Shown here piece after piece: positions 17,522 through 26,914 of a DNA stretch of 64,000 nucleotides. The stretch spans positions 231,552-295,551 of the forward strand of contig SIHQ01000003.1 of assembly GCA_004762125.1 (NCBI GenBank), in the 5' to 3' direction. A model generated the notes under the pieces. The model was not told the origin of the DNA and searched no databases. It saw only the letters and a program-made list of their open reading frames with translations. The translations under genes and the position numbers were made by a program. Every line of letters begins with the position of its first letter. Positions within the stretch are counted from its first letter, which is position 1. This DNA comes from Oceanospirillales bacterium. GTDB taxonomy: Bacteria > Pseudomonadota > Gammaproteobacteria > Pseudomonadales > Endozoicomonadaceae.

Positions 17522-18493
17522 TTATCGGGCCACGGACTTGTAAAAACGCCTGACCTGAATCTGAAAACCATTACGAAGCCCAAGAAACTGGGACTCACCT
17601 ATTTCAAGACCGGCTTCCTGTGCCCAGCCATCCAGCTCTTCGACACTAAAACCCAGCCATAAATCGCCGCAGGACTCTTTGACCCATTCCTGATCATGAC
17701 TACTGAGTTCACTGACCAGCAGACTGCCTCCCGGTTTCAACAACCTGGACACCCATGAAAATATGCCGAATGGGCTGGCTACATGATGCAACACCATATT
17801 AGCCACGATGCAGTCAAACTGTTCGTTCAGTTCATTGAGCGTATCTATTTCGCCATGAACGAACTGAACGTTGTGCAGATTGTTTTCCTTTACTCTCTGC
17901 TCGCTGATAACCAGCATTTCGCTGGAGTTATCAACAGCATAAACTCGATCAAAACGGGAACTGAGGGTATCGAGGAACTCTCCTTCACCCGGCCCCAACT
18001 CCATAGCCAGCGTTTGTGCAGGCAGTTCTGTCTTTTCCAGAACATCTGCCACACAGCGGGCATAAAGATCATGGTCTGCAATCAGTTCCTGATGTTGCCG
18101 AAACTGATTAATATTCCTGGCGAAAAAAGCCATGGACTGTTCTGCTCTATGACTTCTTATGGATTCAACCCGAGCATTGAGTTCATCGGTCAAAACCAGT
18201 TCATCGACAGCCGCAAACAACGATCGTAACAGGTTACTGTTAATCCCTTCTGTTGCCGGCAGAGAGCGCCGATAAAAAATCGTATTGCCTTCCTTGCGAG
18301 TACTGACCAGCCCAGCTTGGGCCAGAACTTTCAAATGGTGACTCATGGCTGGCTGTCGCATATCAAAGATGCTGCTGAGCTCCAATACGCCAAAAGAGTC
18401 TGTGCTGAGTACACGAAGAACTTTCAGCCTCAGTACATCACCATACGCTTTTCCCAAAACGGCCAGCTGTTCCACTGATCCTGAATCTGACAC
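17522..18493 (-). CDS. sahR: ArsR-family regulator fused to a methyltransferase domain (SahR-like)
   Basis: 323-residue transcription factor. Residues about 8-95 form an ArsR winged helix (FDMRQPAMSHHLKVLAQAGLV with the recognition helix). The C-terminal part has a class I methyltransferase fold with motif I in MELGPGEGEFLDTL and DCIVANMVLHHV, which binds AdoMet or SAH. Domain make-up and position before metK fit SahR, which represses methionine-cycle genes until S-adenosylhomocysteine rises. Two matching palindromes, before its own gene and before ahcY, support this. Catalysis has not been shown for the family and the domain is probably a ligand sensor. Confidence 0.85.
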   Translation of the reverse strand: MSDSGSVEQLAVLGKAYGDVLRLKVLRVLSTDSFGVLELSSIFDMRQPAMSHHLKVLAQAGLVSTRKEGNTIFYRRSLPATEGINSNLLRSLFAAVDELVLTDELNARVESIRSHRAEQSMAFFARNINQFRQHQELIADHDLYARCVADVLEKTELPAQTLAMELGPGEGEFLDTLSSRFDRVYAVDNSSEMLVISEQRVKENNLHNVQFVHGEIDTLNELNEQFDCIVANMVLHHVASPFGIFSWVSRLLKPGGSLLVSELSSHDQEWVKESCGDLWLGFSVEELDGWAQEAGLEIGESQFLGLRNGFQIQVRRFYKSVAR

Positions 18494-19115
18494 AAAAGGC
18501 TCCTTTGACTGGCAGTCTGGCTATAACTTATCAGGATAAAAGATGCTCAAGACACTCTGTTTCCCGAAAGCAAGTATCGCCTTTTACCACTCCATTTGTC
18601 TGGCGGCGAAGTCTATCAAGGGATCAAAGGTATATCAAAACTTTTTGATATAGGTAGTTTTACGATTCATTAAATGCAGGGCAATAGGGGGAAGTAAAGA
18701 TCAGACAGCGGAATATGCCATTTCTCGTTTAGAAAAACGATCCGGTCGTCACTGGCTCAGAAAAATTACTCATCGGTATCTTCTTTGCACCACATATCCA
18801 GCCAGTTGTTTTTACTGTCTATTAATAGACAAAAATGCACTATTCCCGAAGAGGTGTTCGAGGATCAATAGCATCTTCAAGTCGAACAGAGCTTTCCGAA
18901 CCATCAAGCTGCCTAGAGTCTCTTTCTGCTAAGAAAAAGCCTCCGTTGAGACCCTTGTCAATAGAGCAGGGAAATCCGGAAGCGCTTTGTTTCAACAAAG
19001 TAGATTGTGTTGTTGGAATCTTGGCCCTCGCCACACTCCAGCTTACGGGCCTGTTTATGGTATCTATTACTATATGAATAAAAGTGGTTCACAGATTGAA
19101 CAAATATCGTGCGAG
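18494..19115. other. Long gap between the sahR and DUF547 genes
   Basis: About 620 bp. The only element I can support is the operator at 18631-18652. Short open frames on both strands have no ribosome-binding site and no recognisable content. Confidence 0.5.
18631..18652. promoter_or_regulatory. SahR-type operator before sahR-metK
   Basis: Inverted repeat TATATCAAA-N4-TTTGATATA, identical in both 9-bp arms and spacer length to the core of the site before ahcY. It is 138 bp upstream of the regulator start, so the regulator probably controls itself and metK. Confidence 0.8.
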
Positions 19116-19907
19116 TTAAGCTGCGTTCATTTGCCAGTCGTAGGAAATATAACTTTCCTTCATGCCTGTATTCTGCAACAACCCCTGAACCAATTTTCGG
19201 TCGGGATGATGATTAATAATAAAATGTCGTATACCAGAATCGCCAAAATCTTTTGCATACCACTTAAAAATCATTGGCAACTGCAGCTTTCCTGCTTTTA
19301 TCTCCACAAACTTCTTGAGGTATCCCTGTGTCGCTTTACCAATACATTCTTCAGCCGTTGCTGAATTGAAGGTTTTCAACGGAGGAGAAGAAAAACAGGC
19401 TGAGTAAAGGCCTGTGTGCAGCCTTGGATCCAGCTTTGACAACACTAATTCTCGCCTGGGATCAGAATTTGCGAACGCTTTAGTGATTGATCCCGGTAAT
19501 CTGGCATTGCGTCTGAGAATACCGTGCTCGATCTCATCAAGGCTTAGCGTATAGCCACCAATGTCATAAGAGTGCTCACGATAAAATCCGCCACTCTCTT
19601 TCAGGCTGCCTTCCACACCAGAGAAGCAAGCTGCATGAATCAGTAACAGGTTGTATGTATTCATCCAGAAGGCCAACCGTTTTGCATCGGTAGTCAACTT
19701 CAGAACCGGATCGAAATTCTTTAGCTGCCTGGCAAACAACACAGCCCGATAGTAATCTTCAGAGTTACGGCACTGCTCATAATCAAACAGATGTCGTTCA
19801 GAATTATAGTAGCAATCAATAATTGCCTGCAGATGCTTACTGATTTCTTCTGACATACAACATTCATCATTTTTTCTTATCGATGCTGCGCCTTCGTTCA
19901 GAACCAT
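19116..19907 (-). CDS. DUF547 domain protein
   Basis: 263 residues, function unknown. The family core is clear: RLAFWMNTYNLLLIHA, then YTLSLDEIEHGILR, DPRLHTGLYSACFSSPPL, and the C-terminal FIINH. There is no signal peptide, unlike many family members. The start at 19907 is chosen because AGAGAG sits at the right distance; a start at 19856 (MSEEISKHL) is possible. A 16-bp tandem repeat overlaps its ribosome-binding region. Confidence 0.8.
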   Translation of the reverse strand: MVLNEGAASIRKNDECCMSEEISKHLQAIIDCYYNSERHLFDYEQCRNSEDYYRAVLFARQLKNFDPVLKLTTDAKRLAFWMNTYNLLLIHAACFSGVEGSLKESGGFYREHSYDIGGYTLSLDEIEHGILRRNARLPGSITKAFANSDPRRELVLSKLDPRLHTGLYSACFSSPPLKTFNSATAEECIGKATQGYLKKFVEIKAGKLQLPMIFKWYAKDFGDSGIRHFIINHHPDRKLVQGLLQNTGMKESYISYDWQMNAA

Positions 19908-19914
19908 GAATACT

Positions 19915-19962
19915 CTCTTTTTCTAGTCGGCTATTTTTCTAGTGGGCTATTTTTCTTGTGAA
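19915..19962. repeat. 16-bp tandem repeat upstream of the DUF547 gene
   Basis: Three consecutive 16-bp units of the type CTATTTTTCTAGTGGG, with 2-4 differences between units. On the minus strand the unit next to the gene supplies the AAAGAGAG ribosome-binding sequence, so the upstream units look like duplicated, degenerate copies of it. Confidence 0.7.
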
Positions 19963-20318
19963 TAGTATCTGAATACGCTTAAAAGTTGACCATGGTTTCA
20001 TAAATAGCGGTTTCGTCTATAAAAATAGCTGATCTTTCACACATTGTTTTAAAAAATTGAATTTCATTGAAATATTACAAATATAAACAGAGAACGGGAT
20101 CGAAAGGCTCCGAACACACCAAATAAGTTCAGAAATTAACAGATCTCCTGTGCGGAACTTACGTTCAAATCAGACATTTGCCGTAGGCAAACACCCACAA
20201 GGCCTTTAACACGGCTATATATAGCTGTGATATGTGGATATTCCGATTTCAGTTTTTACCAATTCCGATTAGAATACTCGCACTTTTTCCGACACGATCA
20301 TCAGGAGCCCTGAGTTCT
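19963..20318. other. Leader region before tkt
   Basis: A/T-rich gap in which I can identify only the AGGAG at 20303-20307 that sets the tkt start. The promoter could not be placed with confidence. Confidence 0.4.
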
Positions 20319-22316
20319 ATGTCCTCTCGTCGTGAGTTAGCCAACGCTATCCGTGCCCTTAGCATGGACGCAGTACAAAAAGCTAAATCCGGTCATCCAG
20401 GTGCCCCTATGGGCATGGCGGATATTGCTGAAGTACTGTGGCGCGGCCACCTGAACCACAACCCAAGCAACCCTGAATGGGCTGACCGTGACCGCTTCGT
20501 GCTGTCCAACGGACACGGCTCTATGCTGTTGTACTCTCTGTTGCATCTGAGTGGTTACGATCTGTCTATCGACGATCTGAAGAACTTCCGTCAGCTGCAC
20601 TCCAAGACCGCTGGTCACCCTGAATACGGCTATGCGCCTGGCATCGAAACTACTACTGGTCCTCTGGGTCAGGGTATTGCCAACGCTGTCGGCTTTGCTA
20701 CTGCTGAAAAAGCACTGGCTGGCCAATTCAACCGTGAAGGCCATGAAATCGTTGACCACAACACTTACGCGTTCCTGGGTGACGGTTGCATGATGGAAGG
20801 TATTTCCCATGAAGCTTGCTCCCTGGCCGGTACTCTCGGTTTGGGCAAACTGATTGCCTTCTACGACGACAACGGCATCTCCATCGACGGTGAAGTTGAA
20901 GGCTGGTTCACTGACGATACAGTGAAACGCTTTGAAGCTTACAACTGGCACGTAGTTCCAGCTGTTGATGGCCACGATCCTCAAGCGTTAGAAGCTGCTA
21001 TCGTTGCTGCCAAGGCTGAAACCGACAGACCAACCCTGATCTGCTGCAAGACCGTCATCGGCTTTGGCTCTCCTAACAAGGAAGGCAAAGAAGATTGTCA
21101 CGGCGCACCTTTGGGTGATGAAGAGATCAAGCTGACCCGCGAACGTTTGGGTTGGACTCACGGTCCTTTCGAAATTCCTGCTGACATTTACAGCCAGTGG
21201 AATGCCAAAGAAGCCGGCGCTGCCAAAGAAGCTGCATGGAACGAAAAGTTCGAAGCTTACAAGGCTGCTTACCCTGAATTGGCGACTGAATTTGTACGTC
21301 GCAAGAGCGGTAAACTGCCAGCTGAGTTTGAAGCTAAGTCTCAGGCTTACATCAAGTCTCTGCAGGAAGAAGGCGTTACTATCGCTTCCCGTAAAGCATC
21401 CCAGAATGCTCTGGAAGCTTTCGGTCCTATGTTGCCAGAACTGATGGGCGGCTCTGCTGACCTAGCGGGTTCCAACCTGACTATCTGGAGCGGTTCCGAA
21501 GGTGTCAGCAAGGAAAACCCTGCTGGTAACTACATGTTCTACGGTGTGCGTGAGTTCGGCATGAGCGCCATGATGAACGGTATCGCTCTGCACGGTGGCT
21601 TCATACCTTACGGTGCCACCTTCATGGTTTTCATGGAATATGCGTGCAATGCCGTACGTATGGCCGCGATCATGAAGAAGCGTAGCATCTTCGTTTACAC
21701 ACACGACTCCATCGGTCTGGGTGAAGACGGTCCTACTCACCAGCCTGTTGAGCAAATGGCAAGCCTGCGTATGACTCCTGGAGTAAACGCGTGGCGTCCA
21801 TGTGACACGGTTGAATCTGCTGTAGCCTGGAAGCACGCTATCCAACGTGAAGACGGTCCTTCAGCTCTGGTATTTTCTCGTCAGAACCTGAAGCACATGG
21901 ATCGCTCTGAACAGCAAGTTGCTGACATCGCTCGCGGTGGTTACATCCTGAAGGACAGCAAAGGTACGCCTGATGTTATTCTGATGGCGACCGGTTCTGA
22001 AGTTGAGCTGGTTATCAACTCTGCTGCCGAGCTGGAAAGCAAAGGCCACAACGTTCGCGTTGTTTCCATGCCTTCTACTGACGTCTTTGACGCTCAGGAT
22101 GCTGCTTACAAACAGTCCGTATTGCCTCTGGAAGTGTCAGCCCGTATTGCTGTTGAGGCTCTTGCGGCTGACTTCTGGTACAAGTACGTGGGTCTGGATG
22201 GACGCGTTATCGGTATGACCACCTTCGGTGAGTCTGCACCAGCAAAAGATCTGTTCCCATACTTCGGCTTTACCGTAGAAAACATCGTTGCTGCGGCTGA
22301 AGAAGTGATCGACTGA
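20319..22316 (+). CDS. tkt: Transketolase
   Basis: Thiamine-diphosphate enzyme of the pentose phosphate pathway that transfers two-carbon units. From the ATG at 20319, which has AGGAG twelve bases upstream, it is 665 residues, the normal length. The open frame extends to 20232 but without support. The ThDP/metal motif [13 protein letters not shown], the [14 protein letters not shown] block of the pyrimidine domain and the C-terminal domain are intact. Codon use is strongly biased, as in highly expressed genes. In Pseudomonas tktA also lies next to the metK regulator. Confidence 0.97.
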   Translation: MSSRRELANAIRALSMDAVQKAKSGHPGAPMGMADIAEVLWRGHLNHNPSNPEWADRDRFVLSNGHGSMLLYSLLHLSGYDLSIDDLKNFRQLHSKTAGHPEYGYAPGIETTTGPLGQGIANAVGFATAEKALAGQFNREGHEIVDHNTYAFLGDGCMMEGISHEACSLAGTLGLGKLIAFYDDNGISIDGEVEGWFTDDTVKRFEAYNWHVVPAVDGHDPQALEAAIVAAKAETDRPTLICCKTVIGFGSPNKEGKEDCHGAPLGDEEIKLTRERLGWTHGPFEIPADIYSQWNAKEAGAAKEAAWNEKFEAYKAAYPELATEFVRRKSGKLPAEFEAKSQAYIKSLQEEGVTIASRKASQNALEAFGPMLPELMGGSADLAGSNLTIWSGSEGVSKENPAGNYMFYGVREFGMSAMMNGIALHGGFIPYGATFMVFMEYACNAVRMAAIMKKRSIFVYTHDSIGLGEDGPTHQPVEQMASLRMTPGVNAWRPCDTVESAVAWKHAIQREDGPSALVFSRQNLKHMDRSEQQVADIARGGYILKDSKGTPDVILMATGSEVELVINSAAELESKGHNVRVVSMPSTDVFDAQDAAYKQSVLPLEVSARIAVEALAADFWYKYVGLDGRVIGMTTFGESAPAKDLFPYFGFTVENIVAAAEEVID

Positions 22317-22341
22317 TAAAAATCGTTTTATCGGTATAAAA

Positions 22342-22376
22342 GAGAAAAGCCCGGTTTTATGACTGGGCTTTTCTTT
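22342..22376 (+). terminator. tkt terminator
   Basis: AGAAAAGCCC at 22343-22352 pairs with GGGCTTTTCT, which lies 12 bp downstream and supplies the T tract. Confidence 0.8.
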
Positions 22377-22405
22377 AAAGCGTCACTGTTATTTCTGATC
22401 GAGTG

Positions 22406-22918
22406 CTAAATCCATGCACTTAAATTCATGTTTTTACGTTCAATTTTTTGCGTGTTCCTTTTGCCTACTTCATGCTTATCTTTATCAATATTACGCTCAT
22501 AAGCACCTCGGTCATCAGTGTAAAAGTGCTTGATCCCAAAGGGCTCCAAAAGAGCTTTAAGCTGCTTAAAAATAATATCTTTTCTTCGGCCAAACACATA
22601 GGCCAAGATCGTATTGGTCGCATGATCTACAGCATACCAAATCCATCTCTGGTTAGATTTATTGCCTACAAAGAACCACTGTTCATCGAGCTCAGCTACG
22701 TTACAGGTCAGTTCCATGTGAACTGAACACTCATTGCTCAGCTCCAGAGTTTTAATATTAGGATCGACCTGAATAAGCACCGACTCTTTGTTTTTTATAG
22801 TACTCAATACAGTTGTTTTGCTGATCTTGAGAACTCGGATTGTATCCCGGATTCCACTGCCATTGATGGCCATTTCTACAACTTGCTGCTTTACACCCGG
22901 TTGATAGGCTTTGTACCG
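22406..22918 (-). pseudogene. Truncated IS1-family transposase remnant
   Basis: Fused InsA/InsB-type reading frame. Upstream of the first ATG the frame continues as RYKAYQPGVKQQVVE, then AINGSGIRDTIRVLKISKTTVL, which is the helix-turn-helix part of InsA. The InsB-like catalytic part follows (ELDEQWFFVGNKSNQRWIWYA, HFYTDDRGAYERN, GKRNTQKIERKN). The zinc-finger N-terminus is missing (a stop precedes the YRYKAY stretch) and the C-terminus ends early after NMNLSAWI. I found no intact terminal inverted repeats. This is a decayed insertion directly after the tkt terminator. Confidence 0.85.
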
Positions 22919-22953
22919 GTATTATACGGAAATTGCAGGTTTGACCTGCTACC

Positions 22954-23598
22954 CTATTTCTTTACCAACTTATAAACGGATTCGATCATAGCAGTCAGGC
23001 CGGCTGACTTCATTTTTGGCGATATTTTTGTATCTTTTTTAGTTAATAACTCAACATCAAACAGGTCAGAATAGAGACTACGCACCTCCTGCTCACTAAC
23101 AGAGAATGGAGGGCCAGATATCTGAGATTCGTCATACTCAACGGTAATCAACAAACCCTGCTTTATGGCTGGCGCTGCATTTAGAAGCTGCACCACATAT
23201 TGCTTTCTCATCGACTCTGGGAGCGCGATTAGTGCTGCACGGTCATAAAAAACAGATGCATTGATACTGCCTTCAGGAATGGCAAAGAAATCACCTTGAA
23301 TAAGCCCCAGCCCTGAATAGCTCCAATGACAAAGTTCATCTTGCTGCTCTACGTCCGGCTCAACTCCTTGCTCTTCAAAAAAGGCTTTAACAGCCATTTC
23401 AATCAGCTCGGAACCCGTTACTTGATGACCCTGCTGTCTCAACCAGATTAGATCGAGAGTTTTACCGCAGAGTGGTACAAAAACGGAACAACTTTTCTCT
23501 ACCCCAAGTTCAGCCCAGTATTTCAAAAGTTGTTCGTTGTACTCAGGAAGATGAAAACCGATTCGCCCTTCCTGCCAACGACTTTGCCATTCGTTCAT
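22954..23598 (-). CDS. tpm: Thiopurine S-methyltransferase family enzyme
   Basis: AdoMet-dependent methyltransferase of the bacterial Tpm group, 214 residues, linked in pseudomonads to selenite and tellurite methylation. The N-terminal WQSRWQEGRIGFHLPE is typical and VFVPLCGKTLDLIWL is the AdoMet-binding motif I. ALIALPESMRKQYVV is a further family block. It lies alone after the IS1 remnant, in a segment inserted between tkt and epd relative to Pseudomonas order. Confidence 0.9.
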   Translation of the reverse strand: MNEWQSRWQEGRIGFHLPEYNEQLLKYWAELGVEKSCSVFVPLCGKTLDLIWLRQQGHQVTGSELIEMAVKAFFEEQGVEPDVEQQDELCHWSYSGLGLIQGDFFAIPEGSINASVFYDRAALIALPESMRKQYVVQLLNAAPAIKQGLLITVEYDESQISGPPFSVSEQEVRSLYSDLFDVELLTKKDTKISPKMKSAGLTAMIESVYKLVKK

Positions 23599-23868
23599 TC
23601 TTTATCCACCCGAAATTTTTCTTTCGTTCATTGTCTGCCAGCGCAGGATTGGCCACAAGAACTCCCTCGACAATGTTATTTTTAATTCGACTATCAACAA
23701 TATTTTTTAGATCCGATAACTATTAGACTACTGATCTTCCTCTGTTAAACGACAGCATTCTTTTTATCTATAAACCACGGCGGCTGTGCCGTACCCCGTA
23801 CCTTTCACGGATTTACAGCAGAAGGAACAACAACGCATCAGTCGATAATAATTTTTCAGGCAGTTCGA

Positions 23869-25125
23869 ATGACAATAAATATTAATCAAAAGAGCGACAG
23901 GCTTCTCTTTATTCTGACGCTGGGGGCGTTAACGGCTCTGGGTCCCTTGGCAATTGATCTGTATCTTCCAGCCATTCCAACCATCGCCAGAGATATGAAT
24001 GAACCTCTGAGCACTATTCAGTTCACACTGAGCGCCTACACCATTGGCTTTGCTCTGGGGCAGTTAATCTATGGCCCAATGTCTGATCGTTTCGGTCGCC
24101 GTAAAATTCTTTTTCCGGGCCTGATTGCTTATATCATTACCAATGCTCTGGCGGCTTTCTGTGAGACTGGCCTTCAGCTGATTATTGTTCGAATTCTTCA
24201 GGCCATGGCTGGTGCCGCTGTGATGGTGACCATTCCAGCTATGGTTCGCGATCTGTTCCCTCGAAAGGAAAGTGCCAAGGTGATGTCATCCGTTCTGATG
24301 GTAATGACCGTTGCTCCACTGGTCGCACCACTTCTGGGTGGACAGATTCTGAAATTCGCAGGCTGGGAAAGTTTGTTCCTGTTTCTGGCTATTTTGGCCG
24401 GTTTTGCTTTCATTCTCGCGAGCATCAGAATTCCTGAAACACTGTCAGATGATAAAAAACTCATTGTTCCGATAAGCCAGATTGGTAAAACCTATCTGAC
24501 TATTTTGAAAAATCGGGAAGCTGTTGGCTTGATTCTGTGTCACGGTTTTTTCTTTGGCGGAATGTTTGCTTTTATTGCCGGTTCACCGTTTATTTATATT
24601 GAACTTTTCGGTGTTAAGCCGGAAAACTACGGCCTGCTTTTTGGTGTCAATATTCTTGGAATAATGGTCACTAACATGGTCAATATCAGAATCATTAATC
24701 AGTTCGAACTCTTTACCCTCGTCAAGGCTGGCTGTTGTGTCGCGGCAGTGAGCGCTCTGATATTACTGACGGTATCTGAACTGGAGATTGGTGGACTGAC
24801 CGGATTGATAATCCCCATTGTTTGCTATGTTGCCTGCATCAGCTTTACCGGCCCGAACTCCAATGCTTTGGCTCTTTCACACTTTCCAAAATCTGCAGGT
24901 ACCGCTAACGCTGTAGCGGGCGCTTTACGTTTTGGTATTGGAGGCTTAGCGACTGCAGTGGTTGGCTTTTTCCATGATGGCTCAACATTGCCTATGGTGA
25001 TGGTGATGACCACTTGCGGTGTGCTTTCAGTATGCAGCCTCACTCTGATCAAAAATAAGGGCATTCCTCTGGATGACCCTGAACAAGAAATGGATATCAG
25101 TAACGAGCAGCCAGCTTCCGCCTGA
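23869..25125 (+). CDS. Bcr/CflA family drug efflux protein
   Basis: Major-facilitator exporter, 418 residues with about twelve membrane segments. The first segment reads LGALTALGPLAIDLYLPAIP, a Bcr/CflA hallmark, and the loop motif GPMSDRFGRRKIL is the conserved MFS motif A. Substrates are probably drugs or small toxic molecules. It is a single gene without an adjacent regulator. Confidence 0.9.
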   Translation: MTININQKSDRLLFILTLGALTALGPLAIDLYLPAIPTIARDMNEPLSTIQFTLSAYTIGFALGQLIYGPMSDRFGRRKILFPGLIAYIITNALAAFCETGLQLIIVRILQAMAGAAVMVTIPAMVRDLFPRKESAKVMSSVLMVMTVAPLVAPLLGGQILKFAGWESLFLFLAILAGFAFILASIRIPETLSDDKKLIVPISQIGKTYLTILKNREAVGLILCHGFFFGGMFAFIAGSPFIYIELFGVKPENYGLLFGVNILGIMVTNMVNIRIINQFELFTLVKAGCCVAAVSALILLTVSELEIGGLTGLIIPIVCYVACISFTGPNSNALALSHFPKSAGTANAVAGALRFGIGGLATAVVGFFHDGSTLPMVMVMTTCGVLSVCSLTLIKNKGIPLDDPEQEMDISNEQPASA

Positions 25126-25251
25126 ATCTCTTTCCAATAGCACTTTCCGGCATTCGCCCTGTAGTCCAACAGGGTGAATTTTACTCAAATCTTTCCGTGT
25201 TAACCTGAATCCGAAAACCCTAGGCAAAGCAGTAGAGGAAGTATTGCCGAC

Positions 25252-25268
25252 AAAATAATAACAATAAC
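25252..25268 (+). promoter_or_regulatory. AAN-repeat (Hfq/Crc-type) site at a ribosome-binding region
   Basis: AAAATAATAACAATAAC contains five consecutive AAN triplets directly before the Shine-Dalgarno of the small membrane protein. AAN repeats are the distal-face binding motif of Hfq, and in pseudomonads this is the Crc/Hfq repression site. Confidence 0.5.
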
Positions 25269-25280
25269 GGAATGCTCACC

Positions 25281-25823
25281 ATGTCCTCAGCGTCTTTCAG
25301 TGCTCACCTTCGTAAAGAGCATATGATTAAGCCCGCCATCATCAACGCCATTATTAATGGTGGCATTGCTTACGCAGTTTTTTCCAGTAAAGAAGTCATT
25401 GGTCTTTTTGCTCTGCATGGAATGGTACTGGATACTCTACTCACGGTGTTCCTACTCACTCAGATCAGCACCTGGATTTTGTTTGCCCAAATCCGTTCCA
25501 AGGTTATGAAGGGTAAGCTTGACGTACTGCCTGATCCTATTCGCAGAGGTCAGGGTTTCTTTGCCGGTATTGGTCAGATCATCCCTGCTTCCAACGGATT
25601 TGTTTATTCAATAGCTCTGGGGGCAGTGGCTACATTGATCGTTGCACCTATGGTATTCGCCGGTTTTTACCTGATCTGCGGAGAAACACTCATCCCTATG
25701 CAAGCCATCATAGGCAAGGCGATTTACACACCAATACTGGCCGCTATTATCAGTCCAATCACCGCTATCCGTGCTCAAATTGCTACAGAAGACAGGATGA
25801 ATGAAGCTTTAATTCCTAACTAA
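25281..25823 (+). CDS. Small membrane protein, four-helix type, unknown
   Basis: About 180 residues with four predicted membrane segments (IINAIINGGIAYAVFSS; MVLDTLLTVFLLTQISTWILFA; FVYSIALGAVATLIVAPMVFAG; the TPILAAIISPITAI stretch). I do not recognise the function. The ATG at 25281 is preferred because GGAA at 25269-25272 is well placed; an ATG at 25272 also exists. Directly before the ribosome-binding site is a run of AAN triplets (25252-25268), a likely Hfq binding site. A strong terminator follows. Confidence 0.75.
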   Translation: MSSASFSAHLRKEHMIKPAIINAIINGGIAYAVFSSKEVIGLFALHGMVLDTLLTVFLLTQISTWILFAQIRSKVMKGKLDVLPDPIRRGQGFFAGIGQIIPASNGFVYSIALGAVATLIVAPMVFAGFYLICGETLIPMQAIIGKAIYTPILAAIISPITAIRAQIATEDRMNEALIPN

Positions 25824-25837
25824 CTGTTTTTCAAAAG

Positions 25838-25872
25838 CAAAAAAACCGCAACATATAGCTGCGGTTTTTTTT
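25838..25872. terminator. Bidirectional terminator
   Basis: ACCGCA and TGCGGT form a short stem with flanking A and T tracts on both sides. It lies between convergent genes and suits both strands. Confidence 0.85.
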
Positions 25873-25888
25873 AGTCTAACTGAAGGAA

Positions 25889-26647
25889 TTATCCTGCAGT
25901 AGAACCACCATCAACAGCAAACATAGCACCGTTAACAAAGCTCGCGTCATCAGAAGCCAGAAAGCAAATACTCTTAGCAATGTCAGCCGCATCAGCCATC
26001 TCTTCCTGAAGGCTATTACGCTCAATCAAGCTGAAATCCATATCTTCGGTGATATTAGAAAATGCCGCCAGGAAGGCCGTTTTGGTACCACCCGGGCAAA
26101 CAGCGTTAACACGCAACCCACGCTTACCAAACTCTAGAGCCATAGTCTGAGTCAGACCACGCAGAGCGTGCTTGGAAGCCACGTAGGAAGTCATATAAGC
26201 CTGCCCTTTCAGACCAGCAGTAGAACAAACATTAACGATATTGCCTTTGCTTTCCAGCAGGTGCGGCAGAGCTGCCTGACTCAGGAAAAAAGGACCATCG
26301 ACGTTTACTGCAAAAGCAAGTTTCCAGGCTTGTTCAGTTTCATTTTCAAAACGGGCGATGCCACCCAGGCCAGCAACGTTCAACAGAACATCCAGACCAC
26401 CCATGGTTTCAGCAGCGTTAGCGATACTGGATACGCAATCGTCTTTCACGCTCACATTCAGTGTCGCAGCAGTAGCCTTACCGCCAGCGTCTTTGATCGC
26501 ATCAACGGTGTTCTGAACGCCTTCGCTGTTCAGGTCAACACAGTACAGTTCAGCGCCTTCAGCAGCCAATTGGATAGCAGTAGCCTGACCCATACCGGAA
26601 GCAGCACCAGTGATATAAATGCGTTTGCCTTCAAAACGTGAAGTCAT
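25889..26647 (-). CDS. Short-chain dehydrogenase/reductase
   Basis: Classical NAD(P)-dependent SDR of 252 residues. The cofactor motif TGAASGMGQA is at 13-22, the NVAG motif near 90-93, and the catalytic Ser142, Tyr155 and Lys159 are all present (SYVASKHALRGL). The C-terminal NGAMFAVDGGSTAG ending is typical. Asp38 after the second strand favours NAD. Substrate is unknown; 3-hydroxyacid or polyol dehydrogenases are similar. A run of AAN triplets just before its AAGGA site suggests Hfq/Crc control. Confidence 0.85.
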   Translation of the reverse strand: MTSRFEGKRIYITGAASGMGQATAIQLAAEGAELYCVDLNSEGVQNTVDAIKDAGGKATAATLNVSVKDDCVSSIANAAETMGGLDVLLNVAGLGGIARFENETEQAWKLAFAVNVDGPFFLSQAALPHLLESKGNIVNVCSTAGLKGQAYMTSYVASKHALRGLTQTMALEFGKRGLRVNAVCPGGTKTAFLAAFSNITEDMDFSLIERNSLQEEMADAADIAKSICFLASDDASFVNGAMFAVDGGSTAG

Positions 26648-26657
26648 GATTGGTTCC

Positions 26658-26673
26658 TTTTCTTATTGTTTTT
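26658..26673 (-). promoter_or_regulatory. AAN-repeat site before the SDR gene
   Basis: On the minus strand AAAAACAATAAGAAAAGGA holds five AAN triplets running into the Shine-Dalgarno AAGGA of the SDR gene. This is the layout of Hfq/Crc-repressed messages. Confidence 0.5.
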
Positions 26674-26914
26674 ATGATTACCCGTGGGGTACATCACAAA
26701 GTACGGGTTAAGGTCGTCTGACTCCTATCAAAAATAATTAAGTCATACGCTTGATCCTTGTTGCCGTAAGCTACACGACTGACCCAAAAAAGAAAATACC
26801 TTCAAATGGAACAAGTCCTCATCAATTCACAGGTTTTACAGAAAAAGCACAGCTAACCTGCTCAATTGTGGTAATCCTGCTTATAATGTCGCCAAAGCAG
26901 TAATCAGATATTGG

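Noticed and set aside
18835..19364. Overlapping short open frames on the plus strand
   Set aside because: No ribosome sites, no recognisable content and one of them runs antisense through the DUF547 gene.
20232..20318. Longer transketolase start at 20232
   Set aside because: The added 29 residues are hydrophobic and Phe/Pro-rich, unlike the family, and lack a ribosome site, while 20319 has AGGAG.
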